From: Methanobrevibacter sp.
GTDB lineage: Archaea > Methanobacteriota > Methanobacteria > Methanobacteriales > Methanobacteriaceae
NCBI RefSeq assembly: GCF_017427765.1
Contig: NZ_JAFRSC010000017.1
Location: 1 to 58,006 of the forward strand
Length of the DNA stretch: 58,006 nucleotides
Reading direction: 5' to 3'
Below the pieces are notes generated by a model. The model was not told the origin of the DNA. It saw only the letters and a list, made by a program, of their open reading frames with translations, and ran no database searches. The number at the start of each line of letters is the position of its first letter. Within the stretch, counting starts at the first letter, position 1. Positions 11,553 to 21,456 of the stretch are shown here, piece by piece. The translations under genes were made by a program, and so were the position numbers.

Positions 11553-11823
11553 AATAACCAGTCAATAAAGTCAATATAATAATTATTATATGAATTAATT
11601 AATATTTAATCTTTTTAGAAAAATTTGATTAAAAAAACTTTTTTTAATGCTCAACAATCATTAATAAGTATTATAAATCCTCTGTTGAAAAAATAAACAA
11701 AAAACAATAGACTTAAACAAAATAATTTAAACAAATTTATCAAATAATTAAAATTTAACATAAGATTTATATATTTTGTAATTTATAATGATTATACATG
11801 ATAAATATATGGAGGAAAAATTA
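11553..11823. promoter_or_regulatory. Divergent intergenic region with the por operon TATA box
   Basis: TTTATATA at 11766-11773 is a good box A for the plus-strand por operon, 51 bases before the porC start. The rest is AT-rich and holds the promoter of the minus-strand DHPS-like gene, which I cannot pinpoint. I see no strong inverted repeat here. Confidence 0.55.
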
Positions 11824-12345
11824 ATGATTGAAATTCGTTTTCATGGAAGAGGCGGACAAGGAGCTGTAACTGCTGCTGAGATTTTGGCAAAAGCAGCATT
11901 TAAAGACGGTAACTATTCCCAAGCTTTTCCATTCTTTGGAGTTGAACGTAGAGGAGCTCCAGTTATGGCTTTCACAAGAATTGATGATAAGCCAATTGAT
12001 TTAAGATATCAAGTATATAATCCAGACTACGTACTTGTTTTAGATGATGGATTATTAAATGTAGTAGATGTATTTTCCGGAATTAAAGACAATACTGAAG
12101 TAACCATCAACACTCAAAGCTTTGAAGGCAGTGGAGAACATGAAGTTTACAGTATTGATGCAACTGGAATTGCATTAGACATGTTAGGACGTAACATTGT
12201 AAATACTATTATTTTAGGATATTTTGCTAAGAAAACCCAAGCAGTAACCATCGAATCACTTCTCGAAGTGATTAAAGAAACATTCCCAGGTAAAGTTGGA
12301 GAACTAAATGTAGAAGCTACTAAAAAAGCTTATGAAATGGGTTAA
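11824..12345 (+). CDS. porC: Pyruvate:ferredoxin oxidoreductase, gamma subunit
   Basis: PorC is the gamma chain of the four-subunit enzyme that interconverts pyruvate and acetyl-CoA plus CO2 using ferredoxin; in autotrophic methanogens it runs in the pyruvate-making direction. The protein opens with [21 protein letters not shown], the gamma-domain signature, and is 173 residues long. I chose ATG 11824 over the upstream in-frame ATG 11788 because GGAGG at 11812-11816 is correctly spaced. It is the first gene of porCDABEF. Confidence 0.95.
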
Positions 12346-12356
12346 GGGTGATTATA

Positions 12357-12599
12357 ATGGTAAGTATAGGATGTGTAATTAAAAACCCAGGCAATAGTAG
12401 AAATAACAAAACTGGAAGTTGGAGAACATTTAAACCAATTTTGGATAAAGAAAAATGTATCGATTGTGACAATTGTATCCTATTTTGTCCAGACGCCAGT
12501 GTAAACAAACAACATGATATTGATTACGATTACTGTAAAGGATGCGGAATTTGTGCATACGAATGTCCTTCCGATGCAATCGAAATGGTAAAAGAATAA
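12357..12599 (+). CDS. porD: Pyruvate:ferredoxin oxidoreductase, delta (ferredoxin) subunit
   Basis: An 80-residue 2[4Fe-4S] ferredoxin chain with motifs [13 protein letters not shown] and [13 protein letters not shown]. It carries electrons between the PorB active site and external ferredoxin. ATG 12357 is preferred over the upstream in-frame GTG because that GTG forms part of the GGGTGAT ribosome binding site. It lies 11 bases after porC and 13 bases before porA. Confidence 0.95.
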   Translation: MVSIGCVIKNPGNSRNNKTGSWRTFKPILDKEKCIDCDNCILFCPDASVNKQHDIDYDYCKGCGICAYECPSDAIEMVKE

Positions 12600-12612
12600 A
12601 GAGAGTGATTAA

Positions 12613-13758
12613 ATGGTAAAAGAAGTAATGACCTCAAATAAAGCAGTTGCAGAAGCTGTTAGATTAGCTAAACCACAAGTTATTCCTGTTTATCCAATTA
12701 CTCCGCAAACTACAATTTCAGAATATTTGGCGCAATATGTTGCTGATGAAAAAATTGATGCTAAATATGTCAAAGTAGAATCCGAACACAGTGCAATAAG
12801 TGCTGCTGTTGGAGCTAGTGGTGCTGGAGTAAGAGTATTTACAGCAACATCTTCACAAGGATTAATGTTAATGCACGAAATTTTATTTGCAGCAGCAGGT
12901 ATGAGAACTCCATTCGTATTAGCTGATGCAAACAGAGCAATTTCCGCACCATTGAACATTTGGAATGACCAACAAGACTCCATTGCACAAAGAGATGCAG
13001 GCTGGTTGCAAATTTATGTTGAAAATGCTCAGGAAGCATTAGACACAACATTAATGGCTTACAAAGTTTCAGAAAATCCTAATGTATTGCTTCCGTCAAT
13101 GGTATGTTTAGACGGATTTATCTTAACACACACTGTTGAACCTGTCGAAATTCCAGACCAGGAAAGTGTAGACAAATTCCTACCTCCATATGTACCAGAA
13201 CATGCATACCTTGATCCAAAAGAACCAATGTCCATCGGTAACTTTGCAGACCCAGATTATTATACTGAAGCAAGATACGCAATGGAAGTTGCAATGAATA
13301 ACTCCATTGAAGTAATTCAAAAAACTTGCGATGAATTCGCAGAAATATTCGGAAGAAAATATGGTCTTGTTGACGCATACAAAACTGAAGATGCAGACAT
13401 AATATTTGTTGCAATGGGATCACTTTGCAGTACTATTAGAGTAATGGTAGACCAATTAAGAGAAAAAGGAGAAAAAGTAGGTTTACTTAAAATTAGAGCT
13501 TACAGACCATTCCCAGTAGAAGCAATTAAAGAAGCTGTTGCAAATTGTGAAAAAATAGCTGTTATTGATAAAAACTTCACATTCGGAATTGGTGGAGCAC
13601 TTTATGCTGATATGAAAGTTAAAATCGATAAAGAAATCTATGGATTTATCGCAGGTTTAGGTGGAAGAGACATTACCCCTGATGCAATTATAGAAGCATA
13701 TGAAAAAACCAAAGTGCCAGAAAAAGATGTTACATGGATTGGACTTAAGGAGGAATAG
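12613..13758 (+). CDS. porA: Pyruvate:ferredoxin oxidoreductase, alpha subunit
   Basis: A 381-residue PorA. The N-terminal segment [20 protein letters not shown] is the pyrimidine-binding domain I signature, and [19 protein letters not shown] and [13 protein letters not shown] are conserved in the family. The C-terminal third is domain II (a transketolase C-like fold) with [15 protein letters not shown]. It sits between porD and porB in the usual order. The assignment is firm. Confidence 0.96.
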   Translation: MVKEVMTSNKAVAEAVRLAKPQVIPVYPITPQTTISEYLAQYVADEKIDAKYVKVESEHSAISAAVGASGAGVRVFTATSSQGLMLMHEILFAAAGMRTPFVLADANRAISAPLNIWNDQQDSIAQRDAGWLQIYVENAQEALDTTLMAYKVSENPNVLLPSMVCLDGFILTHTVEPVEIPDQESVDKFLPPYVPEHAYLDPKEPMSIGNFADPDYYTEARYAMEVAMNNSIEVIQKTCDEFAEIFGRKYGLVDAYKTEDADIIFVAMGSLCSTIRVMVDQLREKGEKVGLLKIRAYRPFPVEAIKEAVANCEKIAVIDKNFTFGIGGALYADMKVKIDKEIYGFIAGLGGRDITPDAIIEAYEKTKVPEKDVTWIGLKEE

Positions 13759-13760
13759 AT

Positions 13761-14630
13761 ATGGTAGATATACCTGATAAAGATTTATTAGCACCGGGAC
13801 ACAGAGGTTGTGCTGGTTGTGGAGCATCCATTGCTGTAAAATTAGCTCTTAATGCTTTAGGCGAAAACACTGTAGCTATTTCTGCTACCGGTTGTCTTGA
13901 AGTTATGACTACACCATACCCAGAATCTTCATGGGAAGTCCCATTTATACACGTTGCATTTGAAAACTCCGGAGCAGTAGCATCCGGTGTAGAAAGTGCT
14001 TTAAGAATTCAAGGAAAAGATGATGTTAATGTTGTCGCTTTCGGTGGTGACGGAGGTACTGTAGATATCGGTTTACAATCATTATCCGGAGCTATGGAAA
14101 GAGGCCACAACATGCTTTACATCTGTTACGATAACGAAGCATACATGAACACAGGTATTCAAAGAAGTGGAGCAACACCATATGGTGCAAGTACCACTAC
14201 TTCACCTCAAGGTTCTGCAAGTTTTGGAGAAGACAAACCTAAAAAGAATATGCCAATGATTATGGCCGCCCATGGAATTCCATATGTGGCTACAGCATCA
14301 ATTGCATATCCTGAAGATTATGTCAACAAAGTGAAAAAAGCAGCATCAATTAAAGGACCAGCATACATTCACTTACAACAACCATGTACTACCGGTTGGG
14401 GATATCCTTCTGAAAGAACTATTGAAATGGGCAGGTTAGCTGTTGAAACTGGATCTTGGATTTTATATGAAATCGAAAAGGGTCAGTTTGAAATTACTTA
14501 CAGACCTGAAGAAAGAAAACCTGTAAAAGAATACTTAGCACCACAAAAAAGATTCAGACACTTAGATGAAGAACACATTGAAAAAATCCAAAAATATGTT
14601 GATGCAGAGTGTAAAGAGCTAGGTTTATAG
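13761..14630 (+). CDS. porB: Pyruvate:ferredoxin oxidoreductase, beta subunit
   Basis: A 289-residue TPP-binding chain. The N-terminal [14 protein letters not shown] segment and the later Cys at the QQPCTTGW segment provide cluster ligands. The thiamine diphosphate motif begins at [14 protein letters not shown] and ends near [15 protein letters not shown] lies 9 bases before the start, inside the end of porA, so translation of the two is probably coupled. Confidence 0.96.
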   Translation: MVDIPDKDLLAPGHRGCAGCGASIAVKLALNALGENTVAISATGCLEVMTTPYPESSWEVPFIHVAFENSGAVASGVESALRIQGKDDVNVVAFGGDGGTVDIGLQSLSGAMERGHNMLYICYDNEAYMNTGIQRSGATPYGASTTTSPQGSASFGEDKPKKNMPMIMAAHGIPYVATASIAYPEDYVNKVKKAASIKGPAYIHLQQPCTTGWGYPSERTIEMGRLAVETGSWILYEIEKGQFEITYRPEERKPVKEYLAPQKRFRHLDEEHIEKIQKYVDAECKELGL

Positions 14631-14640
14631 GAGGAGAACA

Positions 14641-15141
14641 ATGGAAAGTATTCTTGTAAACAGCAATTTATGTGACGGATGTCTTAACTGTGAAAACATG
14701 TGCGCATCAGTCCATAGTGCTAGTAGGATAAAAATTATAGAACATGATTCTTCCTTTTATGCCATTGTATGTCAACACTGTGAAAGCGCACCATGTATAA
14801 AAATCTGTCCGACTGACGCAATTACCGACGAAGGCGTTGATAAAGAAAAATGTATCGGTTGCGGATTATGTGTAATGGTATGTCCATTTGGTGCAATGAC
14901 TTTCCAGTCAAAAATTGCTGAAAAATGTGATCTTTGTGCTGACAGAGAAGAAGGTCCTACATGTATCAAAGCATGTACCAAAAGAGCTATTAGCGTTGCT
15001 GATCCTGAAAAAGTCCGAGCCAAAAATCAGGAAAAATATCTTGCTAAAATGGCCGGATTATACGAACCTAATAGCAGTAAAGGTGGATTTGTTCACGTCA
15101 TTACAGGTCAAGCAAGGGCAAGACTTGTTTTAGACGAATAA
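14641..15141 (+). CDS. porE: Por-associated iron-sulfur protein PorE
   Basis: A 166-residue polyferredoxin-like protein with several cysteine clusters (CDGCLNCENMC, CQHCESAPCIKICP, CIGCGLCVMVCPFG, CDLCADREEGPTC). In methanogens PorE and PorF follow porCDAB and are thought to carry electrons to Por in pyruvate synthesis. GGAGGA precedes the ATG by 6 bases. The C-terminal 40 residues have no cysteines. It resembles HycB/CooF-type electron carriers. Confidence 0.9.
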   Translation: MESILVNSNLCDGCLNCENMCASVHSASRIKIIEHDSSFYAIVCQHCESAPCIKICPTDAITDEGVDKEKCIGCGLCVMVCPFGAMTFQSKIAEKCDLCADREEGPTCIKACTKRAISVADPEKVRAKNQEKYLAKMAGLYEPNSSKGGFVHVITGQARARLVLDE

Positions 15142-15148
15142 AAAAATT

Positions 15149-15391
15149 ATGTATAATATTAAAGGAAATTGTACGGACTGTACAACCTGCGGAAGTTGTC
15201 AACAAACACAAAATGTTGACACTCCTATTTTATTTTGTATGCACTGCCAACCATCAGATGCTCCATGCATAAAAGCTTGCAGGGAAAATGCTATTTTTGT
15301 ATTGGGCGGTGCCATCACATTAGATTATCAAAAATGCACTAAATGCCGAGAATGTGTAGCAGTCTGCCCAATTAACATAATCAAAATTTAA
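15149..15391 (+). CDS. porF: Por-associated iron-sulfur protein PorF
   Basis: An 80-residue ferredoxin with CTDCTTCGSCQQT, CMHCQPSDAPCIKAC and CTKCRECVAVCPIN motifs, enough for at least two 4Fe-4S clusters. It follows porE by seven bases and ends the por operon. The ribosome binding site is weak, only an A-rich stretch, so it may depend on translation of porE. Confidence 0.88.
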   Translation: MYNIKGNCTDCTTCGSCQQTQNVDTPILFCMHCQPSDAPCIKACRENAIFVLGGAITLDYQKCTKCRECVAVCPINIIKI

Positions 15392-15446
15392 ATATGAATA
15401 AAACCATATAATTATATTAAATATGTGAATAAAATGGGATGTTTAG

Positions 15447-17312
15447 ATGAGAATTGAAAAAGAATATAGGCATTTGGAAGGTATTGATGAAGTAAGAATT
15501 TTTAATGCAGAAAAAAAAGATTTCTACAAACCAACTCCAAAAGAGTTCAGTGTCGAAGACATTCCAGTTCAAAAACTTATAAACAATATTCCTGTCGAAA
15601 TTCATACATTAATTCCGTATGATAGTGGAAAAGATTTTATTATTAACGGCATAGGTAATTTTACCCTTGAAAGATATGGTAAAACTCAAAAAGACGCTAA
15701 AGGCAGATTGTTGAGCAAAATTTCCCCATTATATTTTAATATATTGTATGATTATTTATTTGATGTCTATACGAGCCACAATACCAAAAATATAAGATTT
15801 GTTTATTATAACAACAACAAAGTAACAAAAGTAAATACTGCAAAAATAATTTATGATGCAGAAAGAATATTTATAACTGTTCATAATGTTGATGCAACAG
15901 TGAGTAAACGTATTGATACCAATTATAGAACTTTTGATGAAGATAAAACCAATTTAATGGAAAGTTTTTCTCAAACTGGAAGTTATTATACTCTACATGG
16001 AAAATATACTTGGTCACAAGGAATATATAATATCATCAACCGTGCAAAAGAAGAAGCCGATGAATACTACAATATAGTTTTTGATTTGGCGATACCTGAA
16101 GACAAACATATTGTCGATAAGATTTTTAATATTACAAACAAAGAAACAGCCCAGTGCGAAGAAATTATCCGCATCAAAACTAATGATGGAATTTTAAAAG
16201 TTATAGAAGTGAATATTTATTCTTATTTTGATGAAAGTGGATTTATTATCCGTCAAGGATTAATAAATGACATTACAATGTACTCTGATGATGAACTTAC
16301 CAAACCGGTTGATTTTTTATTGAAAGGATTTAAAAACAGCAAAAAAATAGCTTTGTTAATTGAACCCTTAAACAGAAAACAATATGAATACTCCAAAGGA
16401 TTTTATGATATAATTGAAACAGACCGTGAAACATATTATAATTCCCCAGGTATTATAACCAATATTATTGAAAAAGACTCTGCTAAAATGCTTAAAAATC
16501 TAATCGATAGAAAATCAACAAAAATCGATGAAACATTCACATATGCAGTCAATGGAAATCCAAATAATAAAAAAATTCTCAACTTGTACATTGAAAGCTT
16601 TGAATATAATGAAAGTAGGCACAGTCTTGGATTTTTAACAGACATGACCGACGATATGAAAAAACAAGATGAATTGGTTGAGTCAAATGAGCAAAAACTG
16701 ATTTTGATTAAAGAAATACATCACAGAGTTAAAAACAATTTGCAAGTCCTTAACAGCTTTTTAAATCTTGAAAAGAAAGCATATAAAAATGATCCGGAGT
16801 TAATTATTGAACATATGCAAACACGTTTAAATTCACTTGCATTGCTTCATGAAAAAACATACCGAGCCAGGGATTTCAAAAATATTAATTTAAAGGAATA
16901 TCTGATTGACCATGACAGGCAAACAAAAAATCTGGTTGATTTGCCTGTGGAAGTTGAGTTTGAAACCTATGTGGATGAAGATTTAAATTTAAGTGTGGAA
17001 GTTATGACCCCATTACTTTTAATTATAGATGAATTAACCATGAATTCCGTCAAACATGCATTCCCAGATAAGACAGCACCAAATAAAAAAATAACTAAAG
17101 AAATAAAGAAATTAGATAACAATACTGCTCAGTTAATAGTTAAGGACAATGGTGTTGGAATTAAAGATACCTCAAAAATTACTAAAAATCTGGGATGTGA
17201 AATAATTAAAAGCCTAAGCAGGCAGTTAGGCGGAAAGATCAGCTTAATTGAAACTAATAATGGAACATCTTATAAACTAATTTTCCCAATTGAAATGACA
17301 CACACAATATAA
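15447..17312 (+). CDS. Sensor histidine kinase (HisKA_2 type) with PAS-like regions
   Basis: A 621-residue soluble protein with no membrane segment. The C-terminal 200 residues form a kinase: the HisKA_2 box KEIHHRVKNNLQVLNSFL (phospho-acceptor H425 or H426), the N box IIDELTMNSVKHAFP, the G1 box VKDNGVGI and a final GTSYKLIFPI. The region from about residue 130 to 415 contains PAS-like sensor segments (IRQGLINDITMYSDDE, LGFLTDMTDDMKKQ). No response regulator is nearby. The start has only a weak GGATGT-like binding site. The signal sensed is unknown. Confidence 0.85.
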   Translation: MRIEKEYRHLEGIDEVRIFNAEKKDFYKPTPKEFSVEDIPVQKLINNIPVEIHTLIPYDSGKDFIINGIGNFTLERYGKTQKDAKGRLLSKISPLYFNILYDYLFDVYTSHNTKNIRFVYYNNNKVTKVNTAKIIYDAERIFITVHNVDATVSKRIDTNYRTFDEDKTNLMESFSQTGSYYTLHGKYTWSQGIYNIINRAKEEADEYYNIVFDLAIPEDKHIVDKIFNITNKETAQCEEIIRIKTNDGILKVIEVNIYSYFDESGFIIRQGLINDITMYSDDELTKPVDFLLKGFKNSKKIALLIEPLNRKQYEYSKGFYDIIETDRETYYNSPGIITNIIEKDSAKMLKNLIDRKSTKIDETFTYAVNGNPNNKKILNLYIESFEYNESRHSLGFLTDMTDDMKKQDELVESNEQKLILIKEIHHRVKNNLQVLNSFLNLEKKAYKNDPELIIEHMQTRLNSLALLHEKTYRARDFKNINLKEYLIDHDRQTKNLVDLPVEVEFETYVDEDLNLSVEVMTPLLLIIDELTMNSVKHAFPDKTAPNKKITKEIKKLDNNTAQLIVKDNGVGIKDTSKITKNLGCEIIKSLSRQLGGKISLIETNNGTSYKLIFPIEMTHTI

Positions 17313-17395
17313 TCAGCCCAGACTTTAACAATTAATCAAAATTTAAATATTTTGAAATCAAAAATAAAATTAATTAAATTTTAAAGGGTTTTATT

Positions 17396-18238
17396 TTGAT
17401 TACTAAAGATGTTATTAAAGATACTGTTTATGAACTTTACAAACAGGCCGCTATCATTTTAGGCGGTGATGTAAGAAAAGCACTTGAAGATGCATTGAAA
17501 ATAGAAGAGCATGACCTTGCCCGGCTAAATCTTGAAGCTATTTTAAAAAATATTGAACTTGCAGAAGAAAAGGGCATTCCAATGTGTCAGGATACAGGTC
17601 TGCCAGTAGTTTTTGTTAAATTAGGTAATGTCGAAGTTGAAGATTTGCGTGGCGGAATCGAAGAGGGAATTAAAAAAGCAACAAAAGAAATTCCAATAAG
17701 GCCAAATATTGTAGATCCACTAACCCGTGAAAATACAAACATTAACGTTGGAGATTACATTCCACCAATCGACATTGAGCTAATTGATGAAGATTATCTT
17801 GAAATAACAATTTTACCTAAGGGATTCGGTTCTGAAAACAACAATGCTTTAAAAATGGCCTTGCCTGCTGAAGGAATTGAAGGAATAAAAGAGTTTGTTG
17901 TTGAATCCGTTCTTAAAGCCAAAGGTAAACCTTGTCCTCCAACAGTAATTGGTGTGGGCATTGGAGGAACATCAGACTTATGTTTAAAACTTGGTAAAAA
18001 AGCTTTACTTGGCAAAGTCGGTGAAAGAAACCCAGATCCGGAAATAGCTAAACTAGAAACAGAAATATTGGAAGAAATCAATGCCTCCGGAATTGGTCCT
18101 ATGGGACTGGGCGGAAAAACCACAGCCTTAGATGTAAAAATTTTAAAAGCACATACACACACTGCAGGCCTTCCGATTGGTGTTTGTGTGCAATGTTGGG
18201 CTGACAGACACGCTACAACAAGAATTTATGATGATTAA
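17396..18238 (+). CDS. fumA: Fumarate hydratase class I, alpha subunit
   Basis: A 280-residue alpha chain of the two-subunit, iron-sulfur fumarase, which hydrates fumarate to malate in the incomplete reductive TCA pathway of methanogens. Visible cysteines in conserved places include [34 protein letters not shown] and the C-terminal [14 protein letters not shown]. The start codon is TTG with a modest AAAGGGT binding site. The beta subunit gene is not adjacent and must lie elsewhere; that separation is also known in related archaea. Confidence 0.9.
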   Translation: MITKDVIKDTVYELYKQAAIILGGDVRKALEDALKIEEHDLARLNLEAILKNIELAEEKGIPMCQDTGLPVVFVKLGNVEVEDLRGGIEEGIKKATKEIPIRPNIVDPLTRENTNINVGDYIPPIDIELIDEDYLEITILPKGFGSENNNALKMALPAEGIEGIKEFVVESVLKAKGKPCPPTVIGVGIGGTSDLCLKLGKKALLGKVGERNPDPEIAKLETEILEEINASGIGPMGLGGKTTALDVKILKAHTHTAGLPIGVCVQCWADRHATTRIYDD

Positions 18239-18261
18239 TAAACTAATCATCACATAATTTT

Positions 18262-19146
18262 TTATCTGAAAGTCCTTGGAGTTGTAGGCCTTGGAATATT
18301 ATCATGAAATTCTATAGCTACATCCATCATTTCAACGGAAATATCTCCAATTCTTTCAAACGCTTTAATAACTCTAAATAAATATATGAAATAGTTTGAC
18401 CTCTCCTTTTCATCAAAAGAATTTTCAGCCATTTGAGTCGCAATCAAATTTATTGATTTGGTTTGAAGAATGTGAATTGAATCCTCCAATTCCATTAAAT
18501 CATCCTTAAGCTCAGTTCGATTTTCAATGAAAGCCTTCATTGATAAACGAATCATATTTTGGGCGGTTTTATACATCTTTCTGAGTTTTTTCAAGATATT
18601 TTCGTCAATTTCGTAGATATCATTAATGACAAATTTTGCAATATGGCCGCAATAATCACCAATACGCTCCAAATCATAAGCAATTTCATTATAAAGCATT
18701 GATTTTGAAAATTCGGAACTCTGATTAATGCTTAAAATGGTTTCAACAGAAGTTCGGATTTTTTCAACCATATTGTTTGTAGCGAAATCCATTTCCAATG
18801 CCTTATTGGCCAAGTTCTCATCATATTCCAAAACGGCATTAAAAGAATTTTCAAGTTGAGAGTGAACATGTTTTGCCATATTGGCCAACATATCATTTAG
18901 TAAAACATTTCCAGTACTGTTTCTAGAAATTGTATAGTCATCCAAAGATTCTGTAAACTTCTCATAGCTTTTTAAATCAATCATATAAGCTCTTTTTACA
19001 GTGCCGTCCTTGACTAAAGGTTGTAACAATTGAGTAACATATCTTCTGGATATCCCTAATTTCTCTGCAATTTCATCCTGAGTGGAGGGATTTTCATATA
19101 ATATGTAATCTAGAATTTCTTTTAATGTTTTATCTTTTTTACCCAT
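18262..19146 (-). CDS. PhoU-type phosphate regulator with N-terminal winged helix
   Basis: A 294-residue protein. Residues 1-60 form a winged helix-turn-helix (TQDEIAEKLGISRRYVTQLLQPLVKDGTVKRAY). From about 80 onward it has the two three-helix bundles of PhoU, with the metal-binding type motifs EIAYDLERIGDYCGHI and KAFERIGDISVEM. PhoU proteins modulate phosphate uptake; the fused DNA-binding domain makes this a likely direct transcription regulator. No pst transporter genes are in the window. It lies nine bases after the membrane protein gene at 19155 and is probably co-transcribed. Confidence 0.88.
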   Translation of the reverse strand: MGKKDKTLKEILDYILYENPSTQDEIAEKLGISRRYVTQLLQPLVKDGTVKRAYMIDLKSYEKFTESLDDYTISRNSTGNVLLNDMLANMAKHVHSQLENSFNAVLEYDENLANKALEMDFATNNMVEKIRTSVETILSINQSSEFSKSMLYNEIAYDLERIGDYCGHIAKFVINDIYEIDENILKKLRKMYKTAQNMIRLSMKAFIENRTELKDDLMELEDSIHILQTKSINLIATQMAENSFDEKERSNYFIYLFRVIKAFERIGDISVEMMDVAIEFHDNIPRPTTPRTFR

Positions 19147-19154
19147 ATTACCAT

Positions 19155-20054
19155 CTATTTTTTAAAATCATCCAATAAATCATTAGATTCAAAGTGGATA
19201 TTTCCTGAAGATTTATTGATTCTAGGTGAACCTTCCTCATTATCAATTTCACGTCCGAATTTAACATTGTGCTGTTTTTGAGGATTAACCGGATCGGATT
19301 TTTTGTGATAATCCGGTTGATTGACTTTTTTATTATTTTTAACTCTAATTTTACGATTATTTGAATTAAAGTTTTCACTTTTCTTTGAATTTTGAACTTT
19401 ACGTACTTTATGAGAATTGAATTTATCTCCATTAGATATGCGTGTAGTCTTTTTGAATTCGCCATCAGATTTTCTTGCAGACATCAAAATTCTAATTATG
19501 ACAAATACAATTATGAAAAATGCCAATATAGCTATCGGCAAGTCAAAGCGTGCAAAAATAACATCATAAATATTTGTAATTGCATTTCCAACATCTACAA
19601 AACCTCTTGCTAAAAAGATTAAAGCAACAAACACTAATAGTATCCCATGTTCTTTTTTAACAAAATCTGGTTTTAAAACTAAAGGATAAGCACTGATAAT
19701 TAGTAAAGCTATACCTAAAAGTCGATACAAATTATTATTAGCTAAATCTTGGATTGAAAGATAAACATTAACAAATGTACCTGGCAAGAATCCTAACTCT
19801 GATAATAAAGCAAAAATCAGCAATAACTGAATGAATGCAATCACAACTAACGGAAATATATATGCAATATCCCATTCAAAATCAGAACTGAATGATGCTT
19901 GAGTTACAGGTTTTTCCAATGCTTCGGAAAGCATATTATAAAGAACAGATGAAATTACAGAACCGATAATGGTACCTGCCACTCCCAAAACAGAAGTTAA
20001 GACTGCAACAAATGCAGATATAAAACCAACAAGTATTAGCTTTTTATAATTCAT
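19155..20054 (-). CDS. Hypothetical membrane protein with basic C-terminal tail
   Basis: A 299-residue protein I do not recognise. About five to six hydrophobic segments fill the first 190 residues, starting with LILVGFISAFVAVLTSVLGVAG, which could also be a cleaved or anchor sequence. The last 110 residues are hydrophilic, rich in Lys, Asn and Ser, with repeated K-K and N-N tracts, and probably disordered in the cytoplasm. It precedes the PhoU-type gene in the same direction. A TATA-like sequence lies upstream in the 20060-20140 region. Confidence 0.65.
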   Translation of the reverse strand: MNYKKLILVGFISAFVAVLTSVLGVAGTIIGSVISSVLYNMLSEALEKPVTQASFSSDFEWDIAYIFPLVVIAFIQLLLIFALLSELGFLPGTFVNVYLSIQDLANNNLYRLLGIALLIISAYPLVLKPDFVKKEHGILLVFVALIFLARGFVDVGNAITNIYDVIFARFDLPIAILAFFIIVFVIIRILMSARKSDGEFKKTTRISNGDKFNSHKVRKVQNSKKSENFNSNNRKIRVKNNKKVNQPDYHKKSDPVNPQKQHNVKFGREIDNEEGSPRINKSSGNIHFESNDLLDDFKK

Positions 20055-20148
20055 ATTTTCACCTTAAAAAAAATAATTTTATATTTTTCTAATTAATATT
20101 ATACTTCCTAATATTTAAAAGTGATAGTTCTTTTGAAAAATAGTTAAG

Positions 20149-20222
20149 AGCTTTAGGGGGGATTCGAACCCCCGACTTCCACCTTACCAAGGTGGCGCTC
20201 TACCGGCTGAGCCACTAAAGCT
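20149..20222 (-). tRNA. tRNA-Thr (anticodon GGT)
   Basis: A 74-nt cloverleaf on the minus strand. The acceptor stem AGCTTTA pairs with TAAAGCT, the anticodon stem is CCACC/GGTGG with loop TTGGTAA (anticodon GGT), and the T arm contains GGTTCGAATCC. CCA is not encoded. It lies 39 bases downstream of tRNA-Leu and is probably transcribed with it. Confidence 0.95.
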
Positions 20223-20261
20223 AAATCAGGTATTTTGAAATGAGAAAAATTATAAAATAGT

Positions 20262-20343
<82 letters not shown>

Positions 20344-20367
20344 ATACAATAGTAATATTGAGTACCA

Positions 20368-20378
20368 TTATATATAAA
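20368..20378 (-). promoter_or_regulatory. TATA box of the tRNA-Leu/tRNA-Thr unit
   Basis: On the minus strand TTTATATATAA lies about 25-30 bases before the tRNA-Leu 5' end, the normal archaeal distance for initiation at or near the mature end. Confidence 0.65.
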
Positions 20379-20507
20379 TGTTACCCTTTTTTAAATATAT
20401 TCAACAAAATTGAGAAATATATAATATAATATTATTTGACAAACTATATAAACATTTAAGGTTATAAATAATTATATTCTACAAATGGATTTTAAATGGT
20501 GAATTAA

Positions 20508-20675
20508 TTGAAAGTTGATATGGAAGAATGCGGAGTTTGTGAAGATTGCATTGATGTTTGCATGGAAGAAGCTATAGAAAGAAGAGCATATACAATAATA
20601 ATTGATAATACCAAATGTGACTCCTGCGGCGAATGCGTGGATGTTTGCCCTGTCGGAGCAATTTACGAAGATTAA
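20508..20675 (+). CDS. Small 2[4Fe-4S] ferredoxin
   Basis: A 55-residue ferredoxin with two cluster motifs: CGVCEDCIDVCM in the first half (Met replaces the usual Pro after the fourth Cys) and CDSCGECVDVCPVG in the second. It starts with TTG; a GGTGA binding site at 20498-20502 is well spaced, and no ATG gives the full first motif. It ends one base before the next gene, so the two are co-transcribed. Its redox partner is unknown. Confidence 0.87.
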   Translation: MKVDMEECGVCEDCIDVCMEEAIERRAYTIIIDNTKCDSCGECVDVCPVGAIYED

Positions 20676-20676
20676 T

Positions 20677-21444
20677 ATGAAAATAAAATTTACAATTATC
20701 GATTATATAATTATAATTCTGGTCATCTGTGCTGTGGCATTTGCATTTATACATATCACCAGCGATGATTCATCAAACATTCAGAAAACTGCTTTTGATT
20801 CATCAACACTCAATAAACTTCCAGAAACATATCTAAATTACTATAAAGACGGTAAGGTAGTTAAAGCTACCGTAGAAGGATTCAATTCAAGCACAGGCGA
20901 AGAAGTGACAGTCAATGGAACTGTCAAATGGGTTGATGAGGGATCATCAGTCAGAGTTTTAATTGAAACTGCCAACGGAACTTACATAACCGGTTTGTAT
21001 AAAAATACACCTTATGCAGATATTTATATAAAAACAATATCCATTGAATCAGACAACAGCGTTTATGAAAATTTAACTGAATTTAAAATCAAACCGCAAA
21101 ATATAACTTCATTAAATGATTTAAACAGAAATTTAAGCAATAGTGATTATGAGATTTCCACAACAATCACTACTGATTCAATTGACACTAAAAAAATTCA
21201 GGAAATTGAAAATAAACTGTTATCAGACAATAAAAGAGTATCTATAAAATCTTCAAATTCTGAACTGACAAATCAGATAATCATTTCTAAAGCAAACAGC
21301 CAAAATCTAGACGCTGGAAACTCAATTTTAGGTTCAATAAATGGAATTACTGATGAAATTACTCTTAGAGTTTATAATTGTAGTGATTCTGAATTAAATA
21401 ATATCAAGAATAGCTATGAGGTTACAAACATTAGAAACTTTTAA
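20677..21444 (+). CDS. Membrane-anchored protein, possibly DUF4330-like
   Basis: A 255-residue protein with one N-terminal membrane segment (residues 5-26, IIDYIIIILVICAVAFAFIHI) and an extracytoplasmic part rich in Ser, Asn and Thr. It resembles small DUF4330 proteins in its N terminus, but I am not sure. ATG 20677 is right because an upstream extension would run through the ferredoxin gene in another frame. It is followed by a polymerase-like membrane protein, so a role in cell-surface polysaccharide assembly is a guess from context. Confidence 0.68.
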   Translation: MKIKFTIIDYIIIILVICAVAFAFIHITSDDSSNIQKTAFDSSTLNKLPETYLNYYKDGKVVKATVEGFNSSTGEEVTVNGTVKWVDEGSSVRVLIETANGTYITGLYKNTPYADIYIKTISIESDNSVYENLTEFKIKPQNITSLNDLNRNLSNSDYEISTTITTDSIDTKKIQEIENKLLSDNKRVSIKSSNSELTNQIIISKANSQNLDAGNSILGSINGITDEITLRVYNCSDSELNNIKNSYEVTNIRNF

Positions 21445-21456
21445 GTTGTGTGTCAT

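Noticed and set aside
20602..20676. In-frame upstream extension of the membrane-anchored protein at 20677
   Set aside because: It overlaps the ferredoxin gene in another frame. The ferredoxin has two clear cluster motifs, and ATG 20677 gives a sensible membrane anchor.
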